Below are positions 46,828 through 58,694 of a DNA stretch of 64,000 nt, piece by piece. Below the pieces are notes generated by a model. It was not told the origin of the DNA. It did no database searches and worked only from the letters and a program-made list of their open reading frames with translations. Position numbers and translations under genes: made by a program. Positions within the stretch are counted from its first letter, which is position 1, and every line of letters begins with the position of its first letter. The DNA is taken from positions 135,748,277 to 135,812,276 of the forward strand of contig OX352761.1 in assembly GCA_947095585.1 (NCBI GenBank), in the 5' to 3' direction. This DNA is from Nephrocerus scutellatus (lineage: Eukaryota; Arthropoda; Insecta; Diptera; Pipunculidae).

Positions 46828-47237
46828 CTATTGTGTACGATTTCATTGTCAATACACGGTACCGAGTTATACAACGTATATAATAATGTAGTTTTTAATA
46901 CAGTCAATACAATATTAATAAGTACTTAGGTATATATGAAATTCATAGATTTACTTCTTTTCATCTAGATCAATCTACCTTAGAGTTGTTTAAAAAAAAT
47001 GGGTTAAAGATAAGAATGTGATAAGAAGTATAATATCTAAGTTGAATAACTTAGTTACTTTTATAAGATTACTATTATTCGTTTGTTAATTTGTATATAG
47101 TAAACAAATCACTTATAAAACTTCTCATCACATTTAATTTCCAAAAATCTTATCAATACGGATTATGTTTGACACGAAAAATAGATCCCTCCTTTCTAAT
47201 CTAACGAAAAAGTAATTGTAAACAAAAACACACTCAC

Positions 47238-47348
47238 CGATGTAAAAATACAACTTCAACGTCTACATCCTCTCTGTCTTCGTGCAGAAAGTCCTTTAGG
47301 AAATGTGACACCGATTCGTATGTTATATGGCCACACACCACAATATGT
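47238..47348 (-). CDS. slo: slo exon, start of RCK1 ([12 protein letters not shown])
   Basis: Encodes [20 protein letters not shown] then [16 protein letters not shown], the first strand and helix of the RCK1 Rossmann fold directly after the S6-RCK linker. The acidic stretch HEDREDVD aligns with the RCK1 Ca2+-site region of vertebrate BK (the Asp called D367 there); the alignment is from memory. It starts with A completing Arg (AG+A) from any A exon and ends with CG of the Arg shared with both C exons. The acceptor is TTCAG and the donor GTGAGT. Confidence 0.98.
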
Positions 47349-48575
47349 CTGAATGTTTAATTTGCCATCAGTTTTTTTCCAAACATCATCATCGTCAACC
47401 AGGAAAAATCCAAAATAATTGCCAAGTAGTACAGTATATACATTGGTATAGTTTCAATTTTGTGATTTCGAGGTAAATGATAAACAAAAACAAAATTTTT
47501 TATATTAGAATCCTTCAAGGATAGATATTAATTCAAGCCTAAACAATAACAAACATCAATACATATAGACGGCAGTACATTGATATTATGCATACTTGAC
47601 TATATGTATATTATATAAATAAATATTTATAATGGATGATGTTGATTTGATGATACAATGTTGAAAAGTGGTTGAAGAGTGGGCGTATTCAAAATGAACA
47701 GTGTATTAAGAAATAGTGTACAAAAAATAGTGTTTCAATGTTACTGTTATCAGTTGATTGTAACGGCTTTCTTCAGATTGATTAAATTTCGGATGGAACT
47801 TAATTGTCCGATGCTTAGTTAGCAATCAATAAGATAAAGTAAACTAATTTTTTTAAAGAAGAAAATGAGAAACAATAAAGAGAAAAAGTACGAAAATAGA
47901 AGAGTTGAAAACATAAAGAAAAGTTTACCACGTATGTATGTGTGTGGGTGTTTGTTTGTAATAAGAGTTCACTTTAATAAGTATCGTTAGATTTATTTAA
48001 AATACATATTAAGTATTTTTTCTTTAATTATTTAAAAACAAAGGAAACGGAATTTTTAAATAAAAATAATAAATATTTAATTCTAATTTAAAAAAAAAGA
48101 TAATTTCAAATTTTTTTAGTCTGCTACCCCATATTGTATACTATGTATATACACAAAAAAAAATTTTAAAAAAAATATAGAATATTTTCAGTCAAAATCA
48201 ATGGATGTGAAAGTGCGAAAAGAAATTGCGTTGAAAAATTTCTATTATTTATTTTTTGGCAACCGTACACCTAAGGCAGCAGCACGCAGTGACATAAAAT
48301 TAACAACGAACTACGGTTAAACTAGGAAGTTTCTTAAGTTTAAGATTAATAATTGCTCTATTAAATTTCCTATTGTTCATATTGAAATAAAGTTAAAGCT
48401 ATATAATGTGCATTTTGCTGCTCAGACGCAAAGAAATTTTCTATTTGGGAAGCGAATCATAATTGCCCCTGAAATGGTTTAGGAATTTTTTGAATGGAAG
48501 CGATAATAAGGCAAAAGAGATGAGCTGGCTCTTCAAACGCCGCGGATTGTGGGAAGTTGTCGTGGTGTGTACGAT

Positions 48576-48603
48576 GGGTGGGTGGTCGGTTAGGTGGGTG
48601 GGG
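48576..48603 (+). other. putative G-quadruplex tract
   Basis: The G-tracts GGG (48576-48578), GGG (48580-48582), GGG (48596-48598) and GGGG (48600-48603) are separated by loops of 1, 13 and 1 bases, within a 230-bp patch much richer in G+C than its surroundings. The G-rich strand is the non-transcribed template side for slo, so any effect would be at DNA level. Confidence 0.45.
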
Positions 48604-51600
48604 ATGTTCGATGGAAAAACGGGGTTGGTTGGAGTTTATTTCGAAACTTCCCAATAGTGCCTCTTTAGATAACAGGTCCCCTTGGTATACGGTTAACCAA
48701 AAGAAGCAAAGTTCCACGCGTTGCCAATCTGTTATTACTTTCCATTGATTTTGAAATCGCTTTTTAAAAAAGAAACTTAAAAGAGACTTTATTATAAATA
48801 CTGACATGCACTGTATTGAACAAAATAAAAAGAATATAGTTAAAAGAGTTAAAAAATTTCAAACATTTACATACTTGTTATATACTCATTAATTACTACT
48901 TGTATTATATTATATAATGTAACATTCTAACATAGCGGGACAAAACCTTAGTGTGCAATTTTATTATATTATTTACTCTCTACGTTCTAACAGAATGTAT
49001 TTCGTTCCAGTAATTAGTCATACATGTACTAAGAAAAACCATATCCATATTGCAATTAAAACTACAAACATTCTAGAAAGAAAATAAAAATCGTGAATTC
49101 TATAACAGTTTTTAATTTGAACAGATCCAACCGGGTACAGCTAGAGAAGTTACTTATCTCCGAATTGTACTGACGATTTAGTTTGCTCAAGTAAACTGTC
49201 ATATTTTAAATACATATAAATAAATAAAACCAAACATGCGTGCACAACTCTATTGCTCAAAATTACAATTTCAATAATTTTTTTTTTATTTTTATATTTT
49301 GGTGGATAATTTATGTATGTTTGTATATGGTTACACTGGTAAATTTTATGTTTGGGAGATATTTTTGTTCTTGTTTAAATTTTTACCATTTTGACAGCTT
49401 TATTTTAAAAAAAAGCAGTTTTTATTATGTTTGGTTTTTTGGAACCATTTTCCATTCTTATGATAAAAACAAAGTTAAATTGTAGTATGGAAATACTACT
49501 ACTTCGAGTATCTCAAGATGTAATTTATTTCTGGTGCAAACGATTAGAGTAAAACAAAGCGTTTTGTGTATAACTTAAATATTTGAAAAGCAACCCTAAT
49601 GGAATATAATATACGATTATTTGTCGCTCCAAATTGAATAAAATAGATTTTAAATACGGTTTCCAATAGCAATTCTTCTATTATTCCATTCAAATTCAAA
49701 TAAATCACTATTAATGAGTTCTATGTAAATATACGAGTATATTTGTCTTTTGTCATTCAAAAACGAAATCAAAGCCAGGCTTTTTGCATACATAATTTTT
49801 AGTAGTATTTTTTTAGTAAGCTGACGTTTTTAGAATAATTTGCATTTCCATTATTAGGAAAGCTGCGCATGGAAATGCTTATTTAAAGATTTAAAAAAAT
49901 AATAGTTTGATGGTTTATCAAACAACTGAATTTATCAAGAAGTGGCGTGTGAAATTAATTCTTTTAATTGCCAGTGTTAAAAAAACTATATCTTTTTTTA
50001 TTTAGCTAACTTATTTAAAAGTTTAAAAATGAAACATAAAGAACATGCTCATTTTATCGATCCCTAATTTCGAAGTGCAAATGCATTTTATTTGGAGACC
50101 AAGTAAAAGTAGAGAAAAATACTTTAAAAAACTCCATAGAAAAGATGGTGCATTTTGCTCATTATTTTATTTAGGTGGCAATAAAGAGAAATGCGGTGGT
50201 GTGTATAGTAAAAAAAATTTAATACACTTGTATCGCACTGATACTTTTCACATGAATGTGGTCATTAAAATTGCTTAATAACGAACTTAAACAGGAACAA
50301 TACATGCAGTGGGTAATTAAAAATCAATAGCTACTATAAAATCTATGTATAACTTTGTGGCATAAACTTATGTTAGAAATTATTAAACAAATTGATTATT
50401 TTAGAATATTAAACATAAAACCTTACAAAAATGATGCCTGGCCACGCATTTGAAACTATTTATTGTTGTCGTATATTTGTGCAGCGTTTCGAATTCTAAA
50501 ATATTTACATTAGGTTCGATTTGGTTGATTATTTTCTGTAACATTTTCTAATTGGGTAATTGTGTACAAAAACTAAAACCAATTTTTAATTTAAAAATGA
50601 GCATTTGTTAGCGCGGGAGTATTCTTTGCCCAGAGTATAAATGCTTTTAAGTAACGAATATTTTAACTTATAGAAGTTACTTTTTATACGAGTTGAGAAC
50701 TATCGCTCGTAAAAATCGAATTTTTTTTGGTTTTTGTACGGATTTGTTTTGGGAGGTAGGGAAAGGAAACCTATTCCGAGGGAAAATGAAGGGTATTTTC
50801 TTTTTTTTAACATAATATTAAAGAGACTAAAAAATACTGACGCAAGAAGGGTAAAATAAAAAACTAAATATTCACATAAAGGAAAAAGGAAAAATATTTA
50901 AAATTTAATTCATAACTGAAATATAATACAGAGGACACTCACACATAAACTTCTTTTTTACCACACACTCGAAAAATATTCGACATACTTAATAGAGTAC
51001 AGAAATGTTTATAATATAGATATTGTAATAGAAATACCATGAAGATTAAATGCAAAATTACCAACGTTTAAATTCATCTTTTATTGATAAAGATAGGTAC
51101 ATTACAATTAAGTTTTTTTAAATTTTACTCTGTTTCAAACAATTAGTGCAATTATTTTTTGACAGTTTTGTATAAAATCCTCAAAGTTGTACACTAAATT
51201 CATTAAACAGTACCTACATTCATTGTCTATCAATGCTATTATCGACAGTAGAATTCCAACAGAAGTAAAGTAAAAAAAAACACATTATTTTATATACTTA
51301 AAAGATGTAGAAATAGTAGTGGTAGATAGACACATACAGACAAAACGACAGAAAACACAAAACGACGTACAAGATATTAAGACCCAAGAAAAGAATAATT
51401 TCTAGATAAAACGATGATTACAAAGAGGAAGATTTACGAATATATGCATATATTTGCTTATTGAAAATAAGTTTAGTTTAAAGATTTCTTATTATCTCTC
51501 ATTTTAGGTTGTTACATTTTCATGATTTTATTACAGAAGAGAGGAGATGGAAAAAAGTCATCAGCATGGCTGCAAAATAACCTAATAATAATAATAAGTT

Positions 51601-52009
51601 AAGAAAAGAATTAAAACAAAAACATTGAATTTTACTAAAAGAAAAGATAAATTAAATTGTTTCACAAAAAAGCACAAATATATATAGATACACCAACTGG
51701 AAGGTATTTTTCATCTAAATATATTATTAATTGTGTGTCAAAATATTTTGAAATCAACACATATTTGAAAGAAAGTTTATTCAACTACAACAATTAAACA
51801 ACACTTTTAGTTTAAATTATATGGAATCTAGATTCAATACAAAAAATAACTAATAATAACAAATGTTTAATTTGATTGTAAACGTTTATGAAAAAGCATT
51901 TTGAGATCTGCGATTATTGTGATTAGTTTACTTTTGCTTATAATATTATATTTATTAATTAATTTTTCATTATTTATTCTTAGTATTATATTAATAATAC
52001 AAGCAAGAG

Positions 52010-52970
52010 TGTTGGAAAGACCAATCGCTACGATAGACATGACGAGAAAAAAACCGCAGCAATACAAAGGAATGATAGTTCTAGGGGTGGAGAACTACAG
52101 GCCCTAGAAGATGAAGATCAAAAGCTGCAGGTTTGTAAAGATATTCTTGTAGTGATGAAACAAGCAGCAGAGAAGCAACTTAATATAAGCATAGATGTCG
52201 AAAACGGACTATGTAAAATAGAAGAAGCCTTAGATATTTTCTGCTTGTAAAAAAAAAACCAAAAAAGGACTTAATTCCCCCAGACACGTCTGCTGAAAAA
52301 CCTAAAGGAGAAAGTGGTAAAAGAATCGCATGCAACAAAACCGCGGAAACCCAGATTCAAACCAGACGCGCTCCTGATCAAAACTGGAGAGAACCAAACC
52401 TACGCACAGGTGCTTAGCGAGATCAGGAAAACCGTGAACCCAGAAGAGTCCAATACAGAAATAAAAAATATGCGACGAACTAGAACAGGTGACATCCTCC
52501 TGGAATTGATACCACGAAATAACGACAAGGCCAAGTTCTGCGACGCTTTGAGAGGCGCCCTTGAAGAAGCAACAACTGTACGAAGCCTTAAGCCAAAAAC
52601 AGCTTTGGTATTTAAAGACCTTGACTGACTGACCACTGAGGCCGAAGTAAAGGAAACGATACAAAGAATGTCGAAGAATTTTACAGCGGAAGTAAAAGTT
52701 ACTGTTAGCAAGATTAACTCCAGGGAACAGGGGAACAGAGGTTAGCTTAAGTGAAGATCGGAGTCTCCGAGCTCCTTGGGATACGCCGTATAAAAATAGA
52801 ATGGGTGTACTGCAGAGTACTGCGGAGAAACATAGTCCCGAGATGCTTTGCCTGCTTTGGCTACGGCCACCAACAGGCGAACTGCAGATGGCCGGCAGAG
52901 AAAGACAAGTTCAAGTTCTTGCCAAGTTTTTCAGCAGACCCTTACCAAAGCAAGAAATAGCGGAACAAAA
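52010..52970 (+). mobile_element. R1-clade LINE ORF1 (gag-like) remnant
   Basis: Plus strand: EDEDQKLQVCKDILVVMKQA near 52110-52170; then FKPDALLIKTGENQTYAQVL and IRKTVNPEE near 52350-52445; MRRTRTGDILLELIP near 52470-52515; and TVRSLKPKTALVFKDLD near 52575-52625. A frameshifted C-terminal part gives ELLGIRRIKIEWVYCRVLRR and RCFACFGYGHQQANC at 52830-52875, a CX2CX4HX4C zinc knuckle. This order is typical of R1-like ORF1. A stop follows FKDLD and several frameshifts occur. Confidence 0.85.
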
Positions 52971-53008
52971 TAAAAAAAAAACATCCCATAAAAATTAAAA
53001 TTTTTCTT

Positions 53009-53414
53009 GTAAATTCTCTAATCGGAGATACACACACACACACACACTGCGTGCTCGTCTTACGGCAAAATCATCCACGAAATGACGCAGCGGCAGCGAA
53101 CAGCGCTGCTCACAAAGCACAGAGCTCAGACTTTGCCGTGATCTGATGCGATATAGCGATATTTAAAAATTGTATATTGGGGTCCCCAAGGCTCCAAATT
53201 TTTACAAAAAGTGTTTTCCATCGAAGACACACATGTGTACAAAATTTAAAGAAAATCGGGTAAATTTTGTAAAATATTTGTATGGGAGCCCCCCGAACCC
53301 GAGGTCCGAAAGAAGAATTAATAGAAAGTATTGTCACCGGAAATATACATGTGTGCAAAATTTCAATAAAATCGGGCCATGGGAAGTGGGCTAAAAATTG
53401 ATCAGAAAATCTGA

Positions 53415-53457
<43 letters not shown>

Positions 53458-54021
53458 ACCAGCCAGCCACTTGCACGCGAAGTTAATATAGAGAATTTAA
53501 AAATGTAAGTTGAATTAAGCATAACCAATTTATGTCTCGTTTCATTTGCTGGGTTCATTTGTGCGTGAGCTAAGATTTCTCTCTCTCTCTACCACCAAAA
53601 CCATGCAGCGCAGCCGACTGCGCAGCACACACCGCACACAGTCCATAAAGGGCGACGAATATCTGATGCCAGTATAGATATTTAAAAAATGTATAAGGGC
53701 CTTGCGGCCGAACCCGGGACCCGATCACTACCAAATTTTCGAAAAAGTATTGTTTATTGGGTATACACATGTGTGTAAAATTTAAAGAAAATCGGGTAAA
53801 TTTTTTAAATTTTTTGTATGGGAGCCCCCCGACCCCGCAGCCCGAGGGGCCTCAAAATTTAATAGAAAGTGTTGTTTTCGGAAATACACATGTGTGCCAA
53901 ATTTCAATAAAATCGGGCTGTAGGAAGTGGGTTAAAAATTTATCGCAAGAATCCATGACAAATCCACAAACCCACAAGCCCACAAACACACGGGCAAGTG
54001 AAGTTAATATAGAGAATTTAA
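53009..54021 (+). repeat. two tandem ~500-bp modules inside the R1-like element
   Basis: Unit 1 (53009-53500) starts GTAAATTCTCTAATC and ends AATATAGAGAATTTAA, a short inverted match. Unit 2 (53501-54021) ends the same way. Each unit holds two internal blocks built on ACATGTGTGCAAAATTT followed by AAAATCGGG, spaced by TATGGGAGCCCCCCGA. The same end blocks occur in the shorter modules at 13078-13250 and 19988-20110. Unit 1 contains (CA)n at 53029-53047 and (CCAG)n at 53415-53468. No reading frame is conserved between units. Confidence 0.75.
53415..53468 (+). repeat. (CCAG)n tetranucleotide repeat
   Basis: About 13 units of CCAG with one CCAA variant. The related modules have CAGCCTC or no repeat at this point, so the expansion is specific to this copy. 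Confidence 0.95.
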
Positions 54022-54310
54022 AAAGAAGAAGTAGAAAGACAATACTACAATATTACGAGCGTCATAACAATCCAAAGAACGAATTGGAAAATTATAGGGA
54101 AATTAAAATAAAAATATTGCGGTCGAAAAAACCTGACATGGACCATCACCACCAGAGGATACAGAATGAGATAGGTGCTTAGAAAAAGGAGACCTAAAAG
54201 ATAATAAGATAATATGTACAAGACACCATTCCGACGTAATACGAAAAGTAGTTCCAGAATGGATTCATGTCTGTAAAGGAGAAGGTTTTAACGGATGAAG
54301 GAACCGGACA
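54022..54310 (+). mobile_element. R1-like LINE C-terminal remnant
   Basis: Plus strand reads ENYREIKIKILRSKKPDMDH near 54085-54150, resembling the C-terminus of R1-clade ORF2 proteins (usual form ...VLRAKKxDLD...). It is followed by stops and, from about 54350, a (TTA)n tail region. Together with 52010-52970 it frames the repeat modules, as if they replaced most of ORF2. Confidence 0.55.
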
Positions 54311-54957
54311 CGTGCATAAGGTATTTCCTCCTCTATAAAAAAAATTAAAATACTTTTATTATTACTATTGTTATTATTATTATTGTCTTTATTATTATTA
54401 TTTTTATTATTATTAATGATTAATGAGCTTAATGAATGTAACAGTTAGTATATCACGAGACGTATTCATGGCCTGCGATAGCCTGTATATATGCTCATAA
54501 GCTATGTTTAACACAATAATTCATCATATTTTAAACATTTTTGCATCACTACAAACCACAATACGAATAATAGCGTAGTTATAGGAAGGAATGCTGCGAT
54601 AAAAGAGATTGTATTTGTTATAAAATACCATCCGTAAAAATATTATTAAGGGAGAGTTATTTAGTTGTCCTAATTTTTAGCAGACAATATAATCTATAAT
54701 AAGGTGCGCATTTAATATCCATAAACCAAAAAGGATCTTAATATATTTTTCGAACAATTCTGTTTTAATAAATAAGATATAAGATTCACTTTTCGTCTTT
54801 TTACCCAAACGACACCACCGGAATTCGCTATGGGCACCTATTTTTAAGTAGTTTCACTAGAATTGATTTGTGTTCATGGTTTTTTCTAAAAGTTATGGTG
54901 GGTAAAACAAGGTTTTACTCAGTACTGCAATGAGTCCTTACTTTTGTCTAGAAAATG

Positions 54958-55125
54958 TGGGTACTGTGGTTCAAAGGTAAGTGCGTTGGACTACGGTTTG
55001 CCTTTCAGATATGATTGTGTAAGTCCCTTGCATTTGTGTGCAAAAATATAACACGCATAACACGAATTATCGCGAAAAGAATTGCCAACATCCACAATGT
55101 TCTGTTGCGCAAAATATTATTATAA
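54958..55125 (+). mobile_element. tRNA-derived SINE, diverged copy
   Basis: Head TACTGTGGTTCAAAGGTAAG with a lost B box, then CATTTGTGTGCAAAAATATA, TATCGCGAAAAG and the tail AAAATATTATTATAAATA. It lacks the middle block CGAGAGTAATACC, as does the copy at 57849-58072, suggesting a shorter subfamily. Confidence 0.7.
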
Positions 55126-55684
55126 ATACATAGTGATTTTCATTGTTCGTTAATTCTCGATCAACTTATCTATACTGGCCATTTAATCATGGAAAGTTAC
55201 ACGGTTCAGCAACCTTGCAAATTACGATAGGACCTCGGTTAACGCAACCCTCGAACTCGTCGATTATCGAAACACCCAAATACTTATAGTTATTGGCTCA
55301 GTAAACGCAACTCTAAAAAAATGACTTAATAAACAAAACTTTGGTATACTTATAATTTCCTATTTGGCTTCTTTTTCATCAAATTTTTTCACGAATTATT
55401 TTGTGTCTAGACTAGACAAACTTTTTGGAAGCTGTTTTTATAACTTCGCAGTAGCTATGGACCGTTAATTTACATTTGTAGGTGTCGTGTCTGGATTATT
55501 TCTTTGTTATTGCTGTTAGTAAGGTTTGTGAGTGTTTGGAGAGTGTATATTGCGTGCACATTTAATTTGTTCTTCGCGATCACTGGTTAAATAAAACGTA
55601 GTTAAGGTTTTTATAACATAATTTTATAAAATAAAATGCGCGCCAACTGCACAAAATGATAAAAGAAAGACCGGGATTATTCAA

Positions 55685-55800
55685 CGCTAGCAACTGGGCA
55701 AACAATTGGGTCATTGAAGTGGAAATTTGACGCTCATGGACTTTTTTCTTTGATAAATCACTTCTGCAGGTGTTTCCGGCTGGATACTTGAATGATGGTG
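55685..55800 (+). pseudogene. DDE transposase scrap
   Basis: Plus-strand TGQTIGSLKWKF near 55690-55730 then a broken LTLMDFFL near 55720-55750, the same region as AGQTIGLLKSKF...LTPLDFF at 43877-43980, with a deletion between the two blocks. Too short to delimit. Confidence 0.45.
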
Positions 55801-57848
55801 GAAGAAGCTATTTATGTAAAAAACAAAATAGGGAGCTTTGCAAAAAACCATTTCATTTTAATAACTTTATGCTACGAATTGAGATTATAAAATAGTTGCA
55901 CTAGGAATCGAATCAAGCTCCAATAGTTTTTAGGCAACATACACTATGTATACCAGACCATTATTCTTTAAAATGAATTTCGGTAAATTATCGCAAAACT
56001 ACTAAACCTATTTAAAAAATAGGTGGGTATTGTGAGTGAAAATGCTCGCCACTCAGACGGATTTTTCTTTGCTACATCATTATTTTGGAATTTAAAAACT
56101 ATCCACCTGTCGCGATTTAAAGACAGATTTATCAAGATCGACTTTACTTTATATTGTTATTAATGGTTTTTATGCTAGTTTCCCATATATATTTTAACCC
56201 AAATGACTTCTAAATTCTGCAAATAACAATTTATGCAAGAATTTGTTTTATTTTTAAAAGGCAAATCAAAGAGAAAAAAATGGCGAATAAAGATAACATA
56301 AAATCACAAACATATTTAATAAGTAGAACATTGCACGAGTATACATGTATACATAGTGAATATATACATAATATATCGCTTCAACTGGACACAATAGTTA
56401 CAATTAATACAATTATTAATATAGAACGATAAATGTATGTAACAAATAACACCAATTATTAGTTTTATTAGTTATTTTTTGTATATTGTGTTGCGTGAAA
56501 AATTTTGTTTTCTGTTTCCTATTAATTTTGAAAAGAAATCAACATGAACACAAAGCGTGCAACACAGGAATGACATGTTTTCCTTATATCGAAAATGATC
56601 CAAATAATGAACATGAAGTCTATTTTGATGAAATAAATATTTCTTATGCATTTTTTAACACATACTTTGTCATAAGGATGTAAACTATAAGAAGACTATG
56701 AGTAAATTTTGTTTAATGAAAAATAAAATTTAAATCAAGAGATAAAAAAATTCTGGTTTGTAGAGAGACACAGAGATGTCCATAGTTTAAATGTAAGTGT
56801 GGAATTAAACGTTAGTTTAGTATTATTAGTTTTTGGATTTTTGGATCAGTGAATGTTGTTTGTTAATGTTATTTTCGATGTTCGAGTTGGATAGTATGAG
56901 TTTTCTATTTTATTGTTATTATATTCTGGTGTTCTGGTTAGTATCGAATGTTCATTAAAAAAAAAACTTTATTCCAATTGTAACACCTAATAATAATATT
57001 ATATGAGAATCACACCAATTAAAAGTTAACAGGATAATGGTATGAATTGTATTCAAAAATCAAAACAAAATTTCGTTCGGTAAATTTGTAATAATGTGAC
57101 AAACTGAGTTATTATGAATGAACGGCAACAAAAAATTAAATACACAATTTAAATTTTAGGTTGCTCTGCTGTTGTAATTTTTAAGCCCCAACTATAATAG
57201 TCATCCGGTATATTTAAATGATTGGCAAGCTAGCTAAATTATCTTTTATTTTAGTTTTCTGCATATCGCAATATTCAAAGAGCATTCCACTAACTCAATC
57301 AATGTTTTCAGAGTGTACCCTGTACAAATTAAAAGAAAATTTTCTTAAAAAAAAAAATAAAATGAAAAAAAATTTAGTTTTTTGCATTCGTCATGTTGAT
57401 GGCTGCTGGGTACTGGAAGCGAAAAACAACTCTTCATTCTTAATAATAAATAAATATAACTATATCCACGATAGTGAAATTATTTTTGCTCTCTGTGCTG
57501 TGCTGGTGCTGGAAACTAAACCTATACCCGTCGAGACGACTGGAACCGGATTAACATCCGTTCTGATTTTGGTTATAAGTGTGTGCGAAAAGAATGACAA
57601 ATATATTCAAAAGACAATGAAAGAAAAATTTTTACTCTAAACTTAAAAAAAAATTCGCCACAAGATTTCTGTAAATTTTGAGAATAAGATTTTTAGGAGA
57701 AAATCAGCAGCACATCCAATCCTCCCTACTTTTTTTCAAATTTCTCAATCGGCTACAAAAAACCGTAACTACTCATAAGTTTTATGCTACGATTTGAATT
57801 TCATATTTAAATCATTAAATAATGTCAATTAATAACTGTTCTTATGTG

Positions 57849-58072
57849 GCTATGGCACATTGGTTAGTGCATTGAACTACTGAGCAGAAAGGAAGTTGGA
57901 AGTACGAATCCCAGCAATACTCCAAAAGCTCATCAATCCACATTTTGGATATGGTTTGAAATTTTAGGTCTCTTTCATTTGTGTGCAAAAATATAACATG
58001 CACAGTTCGCGAGAAGCTACGCCCTGGTCCATATCGGTCCATTCGCCAAATAATAATATTAATTAATATTAT
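57849..58072 (+). mobile_element. tRNA-derived SINE with 10-bp target-site duplication
   Basis: A 224-bp plus-strand copy. A-box-like TGGCACATTGGTTAGTGC, B-box-like GTACGAATCCC (57901-57911), body TTCATTTGTGTGCAAAAATA and ACAGTTCGCGAGAAGCTACG, and an (AAT/ATT)n tail. It is flanked by TTCTTATGTG at 57839-57848 and 58073-58082. It belongs to the shorter subfamily. Confidence 0.87.
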
Positions 58073-58602
58073 TCTTATGTGTGAAAAACTTCTTACAGTT
58101 TAACTGTTTTCACTCTCAAGCTATTGTCAAATTGAGTGTTAATTCACTACAATAACTCAATGTATTTTATATTAAAATAAAAATACACAAACGCTTTTGT
58201 GTTTGACATCCATTCATAATTCTGTTCGTTTGGTATTTGACGTAAACTAGATATGTCTTACGTCTTTTTTAGTTGGGGCTTAACTAGGAATTGAGTATTT
58301 AAAGTCAAAAATTTAATTTAAACTAAATGACATTTTAGATTCTAAAAATATGGCAAAACACAAACTTGTACTAAAGGAAATTTCATTTTGATTTAGTGTT
58401 TATTTTTTGCTATATATTTAATCATGGAATTAATGCATTTTATGTTTTACTTCTAAAACTTTTATTTTAATTGAAATATATATAGTTAAGTTTAATTGGT
58501 TTTGTTTTCCTTTGACTTTTTTTAGGTTATTGCCATTAAATTATTATTTTTATTATACTTTTTTAAATATTTTTCTGATATTTTAGTTATTTATTTTCTC
58601 AC

Positions 58603-58694
58603 CTTCGACCCCTTTCATTTTTTAATGTTCCCCCATATTTGGCTCTTGTTCCAATCAAGTCTATTATCTCTGGTATACAACTTGCAAATATCGC
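58603..58694 (-). CDS. slo: slo alternative exon A (CIPEIIDLIGTRAKYGG)
   Basis: Encodes AIFASCIPEIIDLIGTRAKY then GGTLKNERGR plus AG of Arg: the last turn of S6 and the start of the S6-RCK1 linker that couples Ca2+ sensing to the gate. It starts in phase 0 after an AAAACAG acceptor; the donor is GTGAGA. The length is 92 bp, identical to 62525-62616. It matches a known Drosophila A alternative, with Arg for Lys near the end. Confidence 0.97.

Larger units (their letters stand above)
47349..58602. other. slo 11.3-kb intron
   Basis: Separates RCK1 from the A exons. It contains a G-rich patch (48530-48760), an R1-like mosaic (52010-54300), SINE copies (54958-55125, 57849-58072) and a transposase scrap (55685-55800). 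The stretches 47349-48450, 48800-52000, 54350-54950, 55810-57840 and 58080-58602 are A+T-rich; I see no genes in them. Confidence 0.65.

Noticed and set aside
53415..53468. CRISPR-like regular repeat
   Set aside because: A simple CCAG tetranucleotide run with no spacers, in a eukaryotic intron.
57218..57640. 140-codon plus-strand open frame with a leading hydrophobic stretch
   Set aside because: Composition is that of A+T-rich intron with a run of lysines from poly(A); no family resemblance, no splice or promoter context.
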